The notes under the pieces were generated by a model. It worked only from the letters and a program-made list of their open reading frames with translations, was not told where the DNA came from and searched no databases. DNA of 64,000 nt. It comes from Tritrichomonas musculus. Taxonomy: Eukaryota; Parabasalia; Tritrichomonadida; Tritrichomonadidae. Shown here one piece after another: positions 9,856 through 21,100 of the stretch (the stretch's first letter is position 1; each line of letters starts with the position of its first letter). Location of the stretch: NCBI GenBank assembly GCA_039105265.1, contig JAPFFF010000015.1, forward strand, positions 744,001 to 808,000, given 5' to 3'. Both the position numbers and the translations under genes were made by a program.

Positions 9856-10232
9856 TTATGTTTGTGAAAATTATGAGAACAGAAATTGACCAAAATTGTA
9901 TCAATTTTAACCGCAAAAAAACCTAGCCGGACAGATAAGCTCAGAAATAAGATATAAACTATTCAAAAAAAAGTAAACATCCTTTTTAGATTTTGTTCCC
10001 TTTTAAATAAGGTCAAACATTATGACATAGATTTGAATTTGAATAATACAAAATCCTCTTTCAATGACAATTTGCAACATTTTGTTTATTTTCATCATTC
10101 ATTCATTGGTATTAGTTTTACATTGAATTTTAAAATAAAAAGCTAAACATAATAGTGAAATACATTAATTTTATAATTTTAGAAACAAGGATAAAAAATA
10201 TATAACAGTTAACAATTGTCGAAATCTATAAA
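9856..10232. other. Gap between MOB and Ran genes
   Basis: About 380 bp. Apart from the Inr-like site next to Ran I see only AT-rich spacer. It should hold the Ran promoter and the 3' end of the MOB transcript. Confidence 0.5.
9863..9867 (-). promoter_or_regulatory. Inr-like initiator (TCACA) of Ran
   Basis: TCACA on the minus strand matches the trichomonad initiator consensus TCAYW and lies 8 bp before the Ran ATG, the usual short distance. The motif is short and could be chance. Confidence 0.45.
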
Positions 10233-10901
10233 TTAATCATTATTCAATATAAATTCTATGTAATCTCGAAGGGGTTCGATTTGATCTGGGGTAACCAATT
10301 GAAATTCGAGAGCCAAATAAATAAAATGTCGAAAAGATGTATTTAGAACTGCATCAACTTTTAACTGCTCAAAATGATGAAGATGATGATAGTAAATATG
10401 AGCGTAAAATCTAAAAAGGCGTTTCATCATAGATTTAACAATAGAAATAAAATTAGGTGGATAGTTAGCATTTGGTGATACGGGGAAAAGATCAGTATCA
10501 TCGATACAACTTTTGATCCATGATATTAAATTATTTATATAAGAAGGTGCTGGAAGATCGTATGTTACAATTTTTTTTTCGCCTTTTTCATTTTCTATTT
10601 CTTCACTCCATAAATATTTGTATCCATTTCCAGCTGTCATTTTGGGACAGCTTTTTTCGGTGCAGAATTCAGTCATTAATGAGAAAAGCATTGAAACTTC
10701 GTTAATCAACTCTGATAAATGTTTAGCGATCCAATCATTTACATCTTGTCCTTTTGGCAATTTAACTTCCTCACGAAAATTAATACTTTGAACTTTGTTC
10801 TCATTATAAACATTGTCTTCTGGAAGACGAAGCATTATATTGCCATTTGGACGTAAACTAATGCCAGTTGATCTATATGTATGATCATTACATTCACACA
10901 T
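10233..10901 (-). CDS. MOB family kinase activator (Mob1/phocein)
   Basis: A 222-residue MOB protein, the adaptor that binds and activates NDR/LATS-type kinases in mitotic exit and cell-shape control. The zinc-binding pattern is present: Cys80 and Cys85 (CTEKSC) and His168 and His173 (HIYYHH), with the same spacing as human MOB1. Family landmarks include DVNDWIAKHL near 53, a MTAG-x-x-YKYLW piece near 88, and the LFRFYAHIYYHHL helix from 162. The length is typical. The N-terminal 40 residues diverge from MOB1, so this may be a MOB2, MOB3 or lineage-specific member. It lies alone between Ran and the karyopherin gene; no Inr-like pentamer is obvious near the ATG. Confidence 0.9.
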   Translation of the reverse strand: MCECNDHTYRSTGISLRPNGNIMLRLPEDNVYNENKVQSINFREEVKLPKGQDVNDWIAKHLSELINEVSMLFSLMTEFCTEKSCPKMTAGNGYKYLWSEEIENEKGEKKIVTYDLPAPSYINNLISWIKSCIDDTDLFPVSPNANYPPNFISIVKSMMKRLFRFYAHIYYHHLHHFEQLKVDAVLNTSFRHFIYLALEFQLVTPDQIEPLRDYIEFILNND

Positions 10902-11173
10902 TAGAATAAATAATTGTTATCAAAAACCTCAAAATTTCATATACAATTTTCTATAATTATTTAATTTTTGAAAAGTATTTAAAAAGAACTCTACTTTTAT
11001 TTTCAATTAATTTAAAAAAAATATTAATTCTTTTTTATCTTCGTATTTGTGAAGAAAATTAAAATAATTTATTCTGATAACAAAAAAAGAAGTAAATGTG
11101 TGTACATATATATCATAAATTTAAATTTTTTTTTAAATAATATAAATAATATAAACAAAATAAATAAATAAAA

Positions 11174-14100
11174 TTACATGATAGAATTAACCCACTCAGT
11201 ATTACTAAGTAAGCGAATTATGTTGAATGATTGAATAAACATTGCAAATTTGGTTTGGTCGCCATTAAGTATCTTTAAAACGGTTTCCATGAACAAATTT
11301 CCATCCTCGCCAGACTGCAAAGCTTCGGTTAATGAATGAAGCATCGATCTTAAAACAAGTATGTCAATATTCATCATTTTAATTCTTTTATAAGGTTGAG
11401 AAAGCAGTTCTACTAAGCCATGAACGTACAAGTTTTTCATCTCTTCGTTATTAAAAATAACACGGTTACAAATTCCTGATATGAATTGATATATGTCCGA
11501 GGATAGAGTGAAGTCATATTGTAAAGGTATAACCGACAGTATTAAAGGAATTAATTCCTTAAAAGGAAAATTATCACCAATGACAGAACCTCCTAAAACT
11601 GCAAGGAATGCGGCCAAATTATCCCTCAATCCTGAAGGCTGATTTAGTTCATCTATAAGGCGACTTTTTGTAGCCTCTAAAAGAGGAGTAGTGATTGGAA
11701 AAATTTGTTCTCTTTTTGGTTTCTGGCAAACTGTTGACATCATCTTAACAACAGCTGAAGCAATACCTTTATTGTTTGATTTATCGGCGATAATATTAGG
11801 AATACTTGACCAAAAAGCAGCCATATCTGGTTTTTGTAAAAATATAAAACTAAAATCGTCGAGATTTTTGATGAAAGTGATTGCATCTATGACTAAATTT
11901 GGATTATCTTGTCTTTCCAACAATTGTTTAACAAAAGGCATTATAATTTCGCATATTGGATCAAATTCAACTTTTTTGCATATTTCACAAATTATATGAG
12001 CAAATTGAAAGATGCAAGCGCTACTATTTTTTAATTTTTTGATAGTATTAAGTATCATATTAATAATGGCAATGAATTGGTCAGGTTCGACACATTTATT
12101 TGCTATCAATAATTTAACAATGATTAATAAATTGCTAGCAAAATTATCTTCATTTGCTAGTTCAAAAAGTTCGATCACCATTTTATAAATGTTTTTGCAT
12201 ATTCCTATTTCTTGTATGTAATAGTCAATTTTCATTTTACTTTCTTCAAATCTCTCAACAAGTTCTTTGTCTGGATTTTGTTGAATTTGTTCATTTAAAA
12301 TTTGTAATTCGTTTATTTCTTGAGCTTGTTTCTCACCACGATCGAAGAAATCTGAATTTCCAATGATTAAAATTAATGTGTTAAAAATAGGTCCGCTTTC
12401 GTCGAAAGTTTTATAAATAATTTTCAATGGTTGAAAGAAAAGAGGTAAAAAATTCATAATTGTATTTTCTACAAAGTATTGCTTGTATTCAATTGTAAAT
12501 TTTGTTAAAATTTCAAGTGCGTGTGAAGCATTAATGAACTTAGAAATGACTTTTTGTGTTTTAGTATCAACACTCAATGAATTCTCAATTTTTTTTTGCC
12601 AATCTTTTTCTATAAATAATGGGAATTCGTTTGCCATGAATTCGAAATATTCAAAACGAATGGATTTTATCAAATTTTTATAACTACAAATTGTGTCAAG
12701 AACCATTAATAAATATTGAATCAGATGTGGATCTTTGGTGCTACGAAAAGAAGACATGATTGGAAATAAAAATTCATCAACATGCGGTTCTATTTTTTCT
12801 GGAGATAAATTTATCAATGCGTTTAGACAAATTAAAACTAATGTGTGTGGCATTTGAACAAGATATTGGGGAACTGTGATAATGCAAATAAAATGTTTAT
12901 AAAGAATATCAAAATACTCATAAGCAACCAAGTTTGATCGATTTATACTTTCACCCATTACATAATAAGCCCAATATTGAGCAAAAACATAACCACTATT
13001 GAGCAAATTGGTGCATATTTCAATTAAATTAGTAAAAATTGGATCAGAATTATCTAAAGTTTTAACAAAAGAATAAAGAATATTATCGTCTTTTGCTACT
13101 TCATTTAGGTAAATTTGAATCGAATTTAATGTTTGAAGCATATAATTGTTGTTAATAAGTTTTCCAAATTGTTTAAATAAATCGGTCAAGTAATATCCAC
13201 CAAAGCTCATTAAAATTTGCGAATGAGAATTTAATGCATTTAAAAATGTTTGATAAATGAGCTCTAAAAAATCGTCATTAATGTAATCTTGATATAAAGT
13301 AACGCAGTTATAAAATAAAAGTAATGAAAAACAAATATTTGATAATAAATTTGGATCTTCACTACTAGTTTTTTGAAGCATCGACTGCCCTTGGGTTGTT
13401 GTAAATGTGACAGCATCTGCTGGTTGCATTTGTGATAAAAAAATATAGACACCATTCAATACATCGTCAAACCACATATTGGCATCTGTTTCATCAGCTG
13501 ATGAAACAATGAGACTTGTAATATAAATTTCAACTTGTACAAGTAAATCCCAATCATTTTTCTTTAGATTGCTAGAATATGTCGGATTTGTAAGTGAAAT
13601 AACAAAAAAATCATGAACAGTTAAACGAAAAATTGAGTCATACTGATCATTCTGAAGAATTTGTAAAATGCGTACCATTGCCGCATTAGCTGGAAAAATG
13701 AATACATCATTATCATATCCATTAATGATAGGTGATATTATTTGTATAAAATAATTTATATCTGATGAATCAATTGAATGAAAAAAGATTTCAAGAAGTC
13801 TTTCTTGAAAAATACTGCTGTCTGGAATATTATCTGGAGTTTTCGATTGAAATGAAATATAAAGGGTATAAAGAAAAGCTACAGCTAATGTTATTATTTG
13901 TTGATTCTGAATTTCAAAATTTAGGCCAGATAATGCTAAGTTGATGAGATTTTGCTGATTTTGAATAATTAAATCAGGAGAAATATAGTAAATAATTCCA
14001 TTAAATATTGATAAAGTTAAAAAAATATCTTTAAAGGATTGATTATAATCAATAGAAAAAGCAAAGTTAATGATTTCTGGCCACGGCGTATTTGGATTTA

Positions 14101-14428
14101 ATAAAATATGAACAACAGTTAGTAATGCTTCAATACATTGAGGATTTGTTTCATTTTGAAGTAAGTTAATTATCTGTTGTCGGCATTGAAAATAAAATTC
14201 TTGATTCATTTTAGTCTTAACATTACGAAAACAATTGGCAAGCATAAAATATGCATAACAGCGTAAAGTTTGATCTTGAGTAGTGTCCAATAAAGAAAAC
14301 AAGATAAAAATTGTATTTGGATATTTAGCAAGTTCTTGAAGTTGATTGTTTGCTGTTTGATTTTCATCTGTATTTGATGAACGAAGTAAAGAAAAGAGTT
14401 GTATTAGGTTCTCTGATGTAATTTCCAT
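11174..14428 (-). CDS. Importin-beta superfamily karyopherin (HEAT-repeat nuclear transport receptor)
   Basis: A 1084-residue all-helical protein in which paired amphipathic helices recur throughout, as in HEAT-repeat karyopherins that carry cargo through nuclear pores under Ran control. The N-terminal 110 residues (ENLIQLFSLL, NQTANNQLQELAKYPN, LRCYAYFMLANCFRN) have the layout of the importin-beta N-terminal domain that contacts Ran. The length and shape are nearest to the importin-5/Kap121 or importin-4 class, but the level of divergence prevents an exact call. An acidic linker sits near 700-730 (EKQAQEINELQ region). The start ATG opens directly with the first helix. Inr-like TCATT/TCATC pentamers lie just upstream. 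Exportins of the CRM1 type are less likely on the N-terminal pattern. Confidence 0.75.
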   Translation of the reverse strand: MEITSENLIQLFSLLRSSNTDENQTANNQLQELAKYPNTIFILFSLLDTTQDQTLRCYAYFMLANCFRNVKTKMNQEFYFQCRQQIINLLQNETNPQCIEALLTVVHILLNPNTPWPEIINFAFSIDYNQSFKDIFLTLSIFNGIIYYISPDLIIQNQQNLINLALSGLNFEIQNQQIITLAVAFLYTLYISFQSKTPDNIPDSSIFQERLLEIFFHSIDSSDINYFIQIISPIINGYDNDVFIFPANAAMVRILQILQNDQYDSIFRLTVHDFFVISLTNPTYSSNLKKNDWDLLVQVEIYITSLIVSSADETDANMWFDDVLNGVYIFLSQMQPADAVTFTTTQGQSMLQKTSSEDPNLLSNICFSLLLFYNCVTLYQDYINDDFLELIYQTFLNALNSHSQILMSFGGYYLTDLFKQFGKLINNNYMLQTLNSIQIYLNEVAKDDNILYSFVKTLDNSDPIFTNLIEICTNLLNSGYVFAQYWAYYVMGESINRSNLVAYEYFDILYKHFICIITVPQYLVQMPHTLVLICLNALINLSPEKIEPHVDEFLFPIMSSFRSTKDPHLIQYLLMVLDTICSYKNLIKSIRFEYFEFMANEFPLFIEKDWQKKIENSLSVDTKTQKVISKFINASHALEILTKFTIEYKQYFVENTIMNFLPLFFQPLKIIYKTFDESGPIFNTLILIIGNSDFFDRGEKQAQEINELQILNEQIQQNPDKELVERFEESKMKIDYYIQEIGICKNIYKMVIELFELANEDNFASNLLIIVKLLIANKCVEPDQFIAIINMILNTIKKLKNSSACIFQFAHIICEICKKVEFDPICEIIMPFVKQLLERQDNPNLVIDAITFIKNLDDFSFIFLQKPDMAAFWSSIPNIIADKSNNKGIASAVVKMMSTVCQKPKREQIFPITTPLLEATKSRLIDELNQPSGLRDNLAAFLAVLGGSVIGDNFPFKELIPLILSVIPLQYDFTLSSDIYQFISGICNRVIFNNEEMKNLYVHGLVELLSQPYKRIKMMNIDILVLRSMLHSLTEALQSGEDGNLFMETVLKILNGDQTKFAMFIQSFNIIRLLSNTEWVNSIM

Positions 14429-15131
14429 TTCTATTTATAATGATGATGAAAAAAAAAAAAAAATCGGCCATATTAAAACAGAAAAGTTTTAATCAATAAA
14501 ATTTTTATGAAACTTTGAAAAAAAAGATGAATCAATTAAAATTTAAAATTACTTTCTTCTCAATTTTTTTTCAGAAATGTTGTGATTAAAATTCAGAAAA
14601 AATTTAGTAAATGAATAAAAATCGATGAATTTTCAAAAAATCCAAGAAATAACAATACATCCCAAAATTTATTACATGGTTAAAAATTTTTTATTATTAT
14701 TTATTTTAACTTAAAATAAATAACTTTATTTTTGATAACTTTAATCGGTATCTTTTTTATCAAACTTTTTCTTATGTTTACTTTTTGTGAAACTTTGGCC
14801 AAATGTGTCCTCAAATTTTTAAGATAAATCTAAAGTCAAATAATATCATCATGAAGTATTTAAGCCTTTATTATTCCTCAAAATAAAAATTTATTTTACT
14901 GATATAGTATCTTAATTATTCAATCTTTGTTCACTATATAAAAAAAAAAAAAAAAAAATCAAAATCGAACTAATAAAATAAGTTTAAAAAGCACATAAAT
15001 AATATTATACTACTTTTCTTTTTCTCTTCTCGTTTTGAAAGCGAGATAAAAAAAAAAAAAAAATGAAATAAAAAGAAAAGGAAAAAAAAAAAGATTAGAT
15101 TGGGTCTAATCAAAAATAAATTAAATCAAAT
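14429..15131. other. Gap between BEACH and karyopherin genes
   Basis: About 700 bp of strongly AT-rich spacer with several A/T homopolymer runs (for example near 14941-14958, 15048-15063 and 15085-15093). No reading frame, RNA gene or long repeat is visible. Confidence 0.5.
14439..14449 (-). promoter_or_regulatory. Cluster of Inr-like pentamers before the karyopherin gene
   Basis: The minus strand reads TCATCATCATT, three overlapping matches to TCAYW, about 11-21 bp before the ATG. This fits the trichomonad initiator position; short motif, so moderate support only. Confidence 0.4.
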
Positions 15132-18100
15132 CTAAATTGAAAGTGTTCCATACTTAAAAGTACCATCATTTGATCCGAAATAAATCTGCGAATTATTATC
15201 CTTAAAGGATGCAATTGCTGATATATTTTGATCATTTTCGAAAGCAGTATTGACCAAAGTTAACTCGAAAGCATTATATAAAATAATCTTTCCCTTATCA
15301 GCTGTTACCAACAAATAGTCAACATTATTTGTGCCAACAACAGAAATGAAATTCTTAATATTAAGATTAAACAAAGACGATGTAACTTTTTGACCGTTGA
15401 TTGAAAAGGTTTGAATGAGAGACTTCGTCTTATCTTTTGATATAGAAAGTAGCGAAATCAGGCCAAAACCATCGCAAACGACAACTTTGATAGGTGAGAA
15501 TCCTACTTGCATTTCCGGTTTAATCGTTCTAATGAATTGAAGATCGTATGCATTAGATACTACAATTGTTCCATCGGCTGATAAACTAACAATAACAGAC
15601 AAAGCCGAACTTCCAACAATCGAAACTATTGGGCATTTATGATAAAGAGGTGAGAAAGCTACATCATTTACAATAATTCCATCTTCATCGCCTGTGTAAA
15701 TAACGTTTCCTATAGTGCAAATAGCTGTAATGGGCGAAAGATGTTGTGTTCTTTTTATAAGTATCTGTTTTACAGACTGTTGTGTTGCAATATCTTCCGT
15801 GATTACATATACGTGATTACTATACTTTCTAGCAACAGCGAATCCATTCTTCATTGGCGCGCATTTGGAAGCATCACAACCGCAGCCTTCGAGAAGGATC
15901 TTCTTTGAGAGGCTATTCTTCAAGTTGTACACTTTCCCATCTCTATGAAGAGTCCATTGCAGACGATTGATGCAGCATATTTCAGACGGGCAAGTTGAGG
16001 ATGATTGGACGTATCCGATGGTGAAGCTTGGAGGAGTTGTTGATGATGACGAACGTTTAGGATGAGGAGAATCGAACAATTTTTGAGGAATTTGACCAAC
16101 GTGTTTCAAAAGCTCTTCTATTTGTTCTTTCTCTTCAGGATCAGGGAACTCCTTCCAAACGTTTGGATAAAGATGAGGATCGAAAGCATTATCGGCTTCT
16201 TCAGCAGCTTGTCCATCTTGTTTGTAGCCCCAGATGAGGTCGATCCACTCATGCAGATGCGCTGAGACATACTCAGACTCAAGTGCCTGCCGGTGCAGGT
16301 AGATGAAATGTATCGGCGACTTGGCATACGGCGGCAGTTCAACGTTCTCTATGTCACTGTTGAGTGGGATGTTGTCGTTGTTGACCAAGAACTCGGAGCA
16401 GAAGAAGAATTCTGGAATCAATTCGCGGAAATTGAACGAGGTACTAATGACTCTGTTGTATGAATTCTCAATGGAAGTGAAAAGTCGAGACGCCACGTCA
16501 AATTTGCCATCTTGCATCATGATGTGAAGTGATGTGAACGGTTCTAACCGCACCATGTAATGATAGACGTGGAATGAGCATGAATATGTCGACCGATACA
16601 AGAACTTTTGATTGTCAATGTTATCGTCTCGTAAAGCTTTCAATTTTTCAAGACGACTCTCATTGAGGGCACCAATCGGTTTTGACAGGTCGCGATACGA
16701 GGCAGGGTCATCAAGCTTCAACTGAGGACTGCTGTAGTCGGCCAGAATCCATGGGAAAATAGGATATGAATAGGCCGAGTTAAAAGTACGACCACTGTAA
16801 GCATTCAAAGACGTTAAGTACTCAAAATTAGTGATTTGTCTTTTGACCCATTTGTCGGTTAGATTGCTTAGCAGTTCACTTGTTGGCCACTGAATCTTGA
16901 TGTACTGGTTGATGACCATCAAATCATTCCTTGATGTGAAATTGAACATGTACGACTTGTGCTGCTTTGTGACCATTTCTACGGCTGTCTGCCTCTGCAG
17001 GCATATCATTGGAAATGCAGACAATACATCATTTATCGGAATTTCTAACAACTTGCCTTCATTGGAGATGAATCGGAATGAGCTGTTCGGATAGATGTAA
17101 AAAGTGCCGTTGATAACTTTCGAGATTTTGACTCGACTTGCAGCAAGCTCCGTTGGTGCAATCACTGAATCAACTCTATTCTCGAGCAATTCTTGGCTGC
17201 TGGAGCTAGACTCGGTGTTCATTTCAATGCTGGCTGCACTGGCAAAGTTTTCATTATCAAAAAGCCGCTCATCAAAGTTGAAGTTGCGCTTTAATAGTAT
17301 CGGCCTGAGGCTGCAGTCAACAAAGGAGGAGCGCTTGAAGTGCGACTGGTTCTTGGTGAACACTTGGTGTGATAGCTTGTGCCACATTGAACGATCAAAA
17401 CGAGTGGTGGTGAACTTGAGTGGAACTATTCCAGTGGGAAGAACTGTTGAGTCTTCAATGAGCGTCTTGATGAGAGAACTGTAGGTCTGTGGGAGAACTG
17501 ACGGTGGAACGTCTTCGCAGAAACTGTTGAGTGTCACCATGCACGTTTCGAGGAACTTGGAGTTGTAGTTCTGCGCGATGAAGTTCTCACAGGACGAAAC
17601 AACGTAGGTCAAATTTAATGGATTGGTGGACACTGTGTTTGACCTCTCTGGATGATGGCTGGGGAACGATTCTAGTTTTTCATTCTCAGGTGCTTTTTGC
17701 TGCCTTTCAGGTGTTTTTTGTTGTGTCTGGGATGTCTTTTGTTGCTGTTGTTGTTGTTGTTGTTTTTGTTGTGTTTGTTGTTGTCCTTGTTGTTGTGGTG
17801 GTGGTTGTGATGGTTTTTGTTGTGGCTGTTGTTGTCCTCCCTGCTGTTGTGGCTGAGATGTCTTTTGTTGTCCTTGTTGTTGTTGTGGTTGTGACGGTTT
17901 TTGTTGCTGCTGTTGAGATGATCTTTGTTGTGGTTTTTCGGGAGATCTTTGTTGTTGTTGTTGTTGTGGATTTTCTTGCAACTGTTTCTGAATTTGTTGA
18001 ATCATTTGAGGTGAAGCGATCAGCGAGCTCTTTCTCACCTGCATTGTCTTTTGTCCTGCGTCTGTGTGAGTCACAGGAGAAGAAGACGTTCCAGACAGTG

Positions 18101-21100
18101 TCTTTGTGTTTGGCAAGGTAGTATCATCAATTGACACAGATCTTGTATTATCAGGCTTCTGTCTAACTTGTTGTTTTTCACTCTTCAAGTCACTGATGTA
18201 AGTAGGAGGGGCAGTTGAGTCTGAGTTACGTCTTCTCTTCTTTCTTTTGCCACTGTTTGCCTGCGATACAGGCTTCACCTTTGCTATATCATCGCCCTTT
18301 GTCAACGAGAAAATCTTGAACTTCATGAGCGCCTTAATCATCAAGAAAGAGTAAGCGTCATGTCCTTTAAGGAGTGCTGTAACTATCGGGAAGACAGACT
18401 GAGAGTCGTTAAAGTTCGAAATTCTAAAGAAGAAGTAGCTCAACATTGCCAAATTCTTCCTCATTGAATCATCCTTCATTTTATTAATGAAGAAGATGAG
18501 CTTGAAAACAAGATTCCTGTCAAGCCAATTTCCACTCCTGTCATAAGCAAGAGAGAATGCAATGCTTGGATTTCCAGGTGATCCGAAGATTGGTTTAGTT
18601 GTAACTTCAGTTGCTGGAATTGAAGTTGTTGACTGAAATGAAGGAGAATAAGACATTGTCATTGTCATTTCAGACGACTCAGTCAATGGTTGAATATTTG
18701 TGGAACTTGTTGCACTCATTGCTGGTTGAATTTGTTGTGAAGCTGATGATGAAATTGCTGATGCAAACAAAGGTGTGTCTAATAAAGGAACCATTTCTTT
18801 GTACATTCCACAAAGTGTCTTAAGATCAGGGAAAATAACAGGTTGTTTAAATACTCGTTTATTCATTGGCAAACGAGGACTAATTTTTGATTCATCGATG
18901 AGTCTTCTTAATGGCAAGAAAGAGTAAATTTTAACATGGAAAAAGACTGCCTGACAGAGAATTTGAATAAATTCTTTAATATTTCCTTCATTTCTAGCTG
19001 CTTGTTTAGAAATGTTGGCGAAAACATTGCTTAATAAAAGAGATCTAAAATTATTTAATTCAAATCTAGTAATGAGTGATATTGAATCAATAATTCCAAT
19101 TGCCGTTTCGAAAAGTGACGGTGATTCAGAACAAATCAATGAAATGAATTTGGCAGCATTTTTATCAATTGATTGAATTGACAAAGATTTCATTGGTTTC
19201 GAATTATTATTATTATTTATGAAATTGTCATTCGGAACAGCGTCATTCTCTGCATTAGAATCATTAACATTAAGATTTAAATTAACGTTACACGTGCTGT
19301 TGTTAGCAGTAATATTATTGGCATTTCGTAAAGAACGATTAATTGCCCAATAAATGAGAATGAAAAGTGTCAATGGTGTCGATTTCTCACCAATTCGTTT
19401 AATGTTGTCTTGTGTTCGACAAAGAGATAAAACGAATTGAACAAAATAATCAGACAATCGATTAGGTGCGTCAATTGCCAATAAAACAGCCATGTTGAAG
19501 TATTGTGGACTTGCACAAAGGTTCTGGTGTTTACAAATTACAGACAAGTTTATGTCTTCTTTAAGATAAAGACAAGCTTTGCAATAAGCTGCAAGAATGG
19601 AATATTTTGAACTTTCATTATCACACATTTTTCTTTTTGGTTGTGATATTAATAACAAAAGAATAGATTGAGTAAACTCAGGTGAAGGTGTTGGATAAAG
19701 CATATTAAATAAAGTTAACCAACGAATTTGAACAGCTTCACTTTTATGAACAAAAAAAGTTAGCCATTCACTTCCTTCTATATTTAAAAGTTCGCCAAAA
19801 TTGTTAACAATGATGAATTCAATAACATCTAATAATTCTAGTGTGATTTCTGGTGTAGGACAGTTCTGAAGTGACTGATAAAGAAATCGTGCATCTTTTA
19901 TGTTCACTTTAAATTTATGTATGTAATTCATTAGCATCGATAAGATCAATGATCGAATTGGTTGGTAGTTCTTGATTGATTTTTCATTGCTTGTATTCGA
20001 TATGCTGATCGAATTGCGAATCTTCGACCGTTGGTAGAAATTAGATGGCAAACTTGATTGAAGATTGCTGAACTTGTTAAAGCCCATGCTTTTGGAGACG
20101 CGTTCACTTGCTGGCTTGGCTGGTTCAGTACCATTTTCATTATCAATGTCGATGCAATTGTCACTCGTGCTGAATGTCTCATTTTCCACAAGATTGGCCA
20201 TCTCGTTCTCTGCTTCTGTTGCATTGGTGCTGTCGTTGTCATTTACTTTGATTTCTTCGCTTTGTGTGGTCTCGGTGCTCTCGCTTTGTGAGTTCTCAAT
20301 GTCAACTCCAACTAAATCTTGCTGATCATTGCTGTCTGGCTCAATCAAGTTGACGTTCTCTTCAGATTCATTTAAATTATTGTCTTCAATTTCGGCTTCT
20401 TGTTGTTGTTCGTCTTTTTCAGAATCAATCAAAATATTATCTTCAATTTCAGCTTCTTGTTGTTGTTCATCTTTTTCAGAATAAATCAAAATATTATCTT
20501 CAATTTGTTGTTCATTATTAACATTTTCAATTTGTTGTTCATTGTTTGCATTTTCAATTTGTTGTTCATTGTTTGCACTTTCAATTTGTTGTTCATTGTT
20601 TGCATTTTCAATTTGTTGTTCATTGTTTGCATTTTCAATTTGTTGTTCATTATTTGCATTTTCAATTTGTTGTTCATTGTTTGCATTTTCAATTTGTTGT
20701 TCATTGTTTGCACTTTCATTTGAGTTGTAGTTTTCTTCTTCACTTTGTTTTTGTTCATTTAAGTTGTCGCTTTCAATTTCTATTTCGATTTCCTGTTTTT
20801 GTTGATCTTGCTCGTTTAGGATACTATTTGCACTTTCGAGATCAGCCTTGAGTGAATCATTATCGTTATCACTCGACTTGCTATTTTCATTCTCACTTTG
20901 AGAAGGACTCTCGGTGTTTGTAGCGCTTCTTTTTGGAGGATTTGAGCCGAACTTAATGCTGCTTTGGCTTCCTCTTTTTCTTCTTTCATTATGAATTGGC
21001 TTGAAGAAGTCTGCGTCATTCATGAACTTCTCGTAAGTCGCTAGAAGGAAAGGAACGTTTTGGAACAGATCGCCGAACAAGTGAGTTCTTTTCCACTCAG

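Noticed and set aside
17618-18121. Val-rich plus-strand ORF of 167 codons
   Set aside because: It is the antisense of the Q-rich linker of the BEACH gene; Val/Phe runs come from GTT/TTG reading of CAA/CAG codons.
20400-20850. Long plus-strand and other-frame ORFs (FNLLFIV and HFQFVVHCL repeats) across the BEACH gene
   Set aside because: They are frames of the 27-bp tandem array, which lacks stops in several frames; the sense frame belongs to a 3139-residue protein with clear domains.
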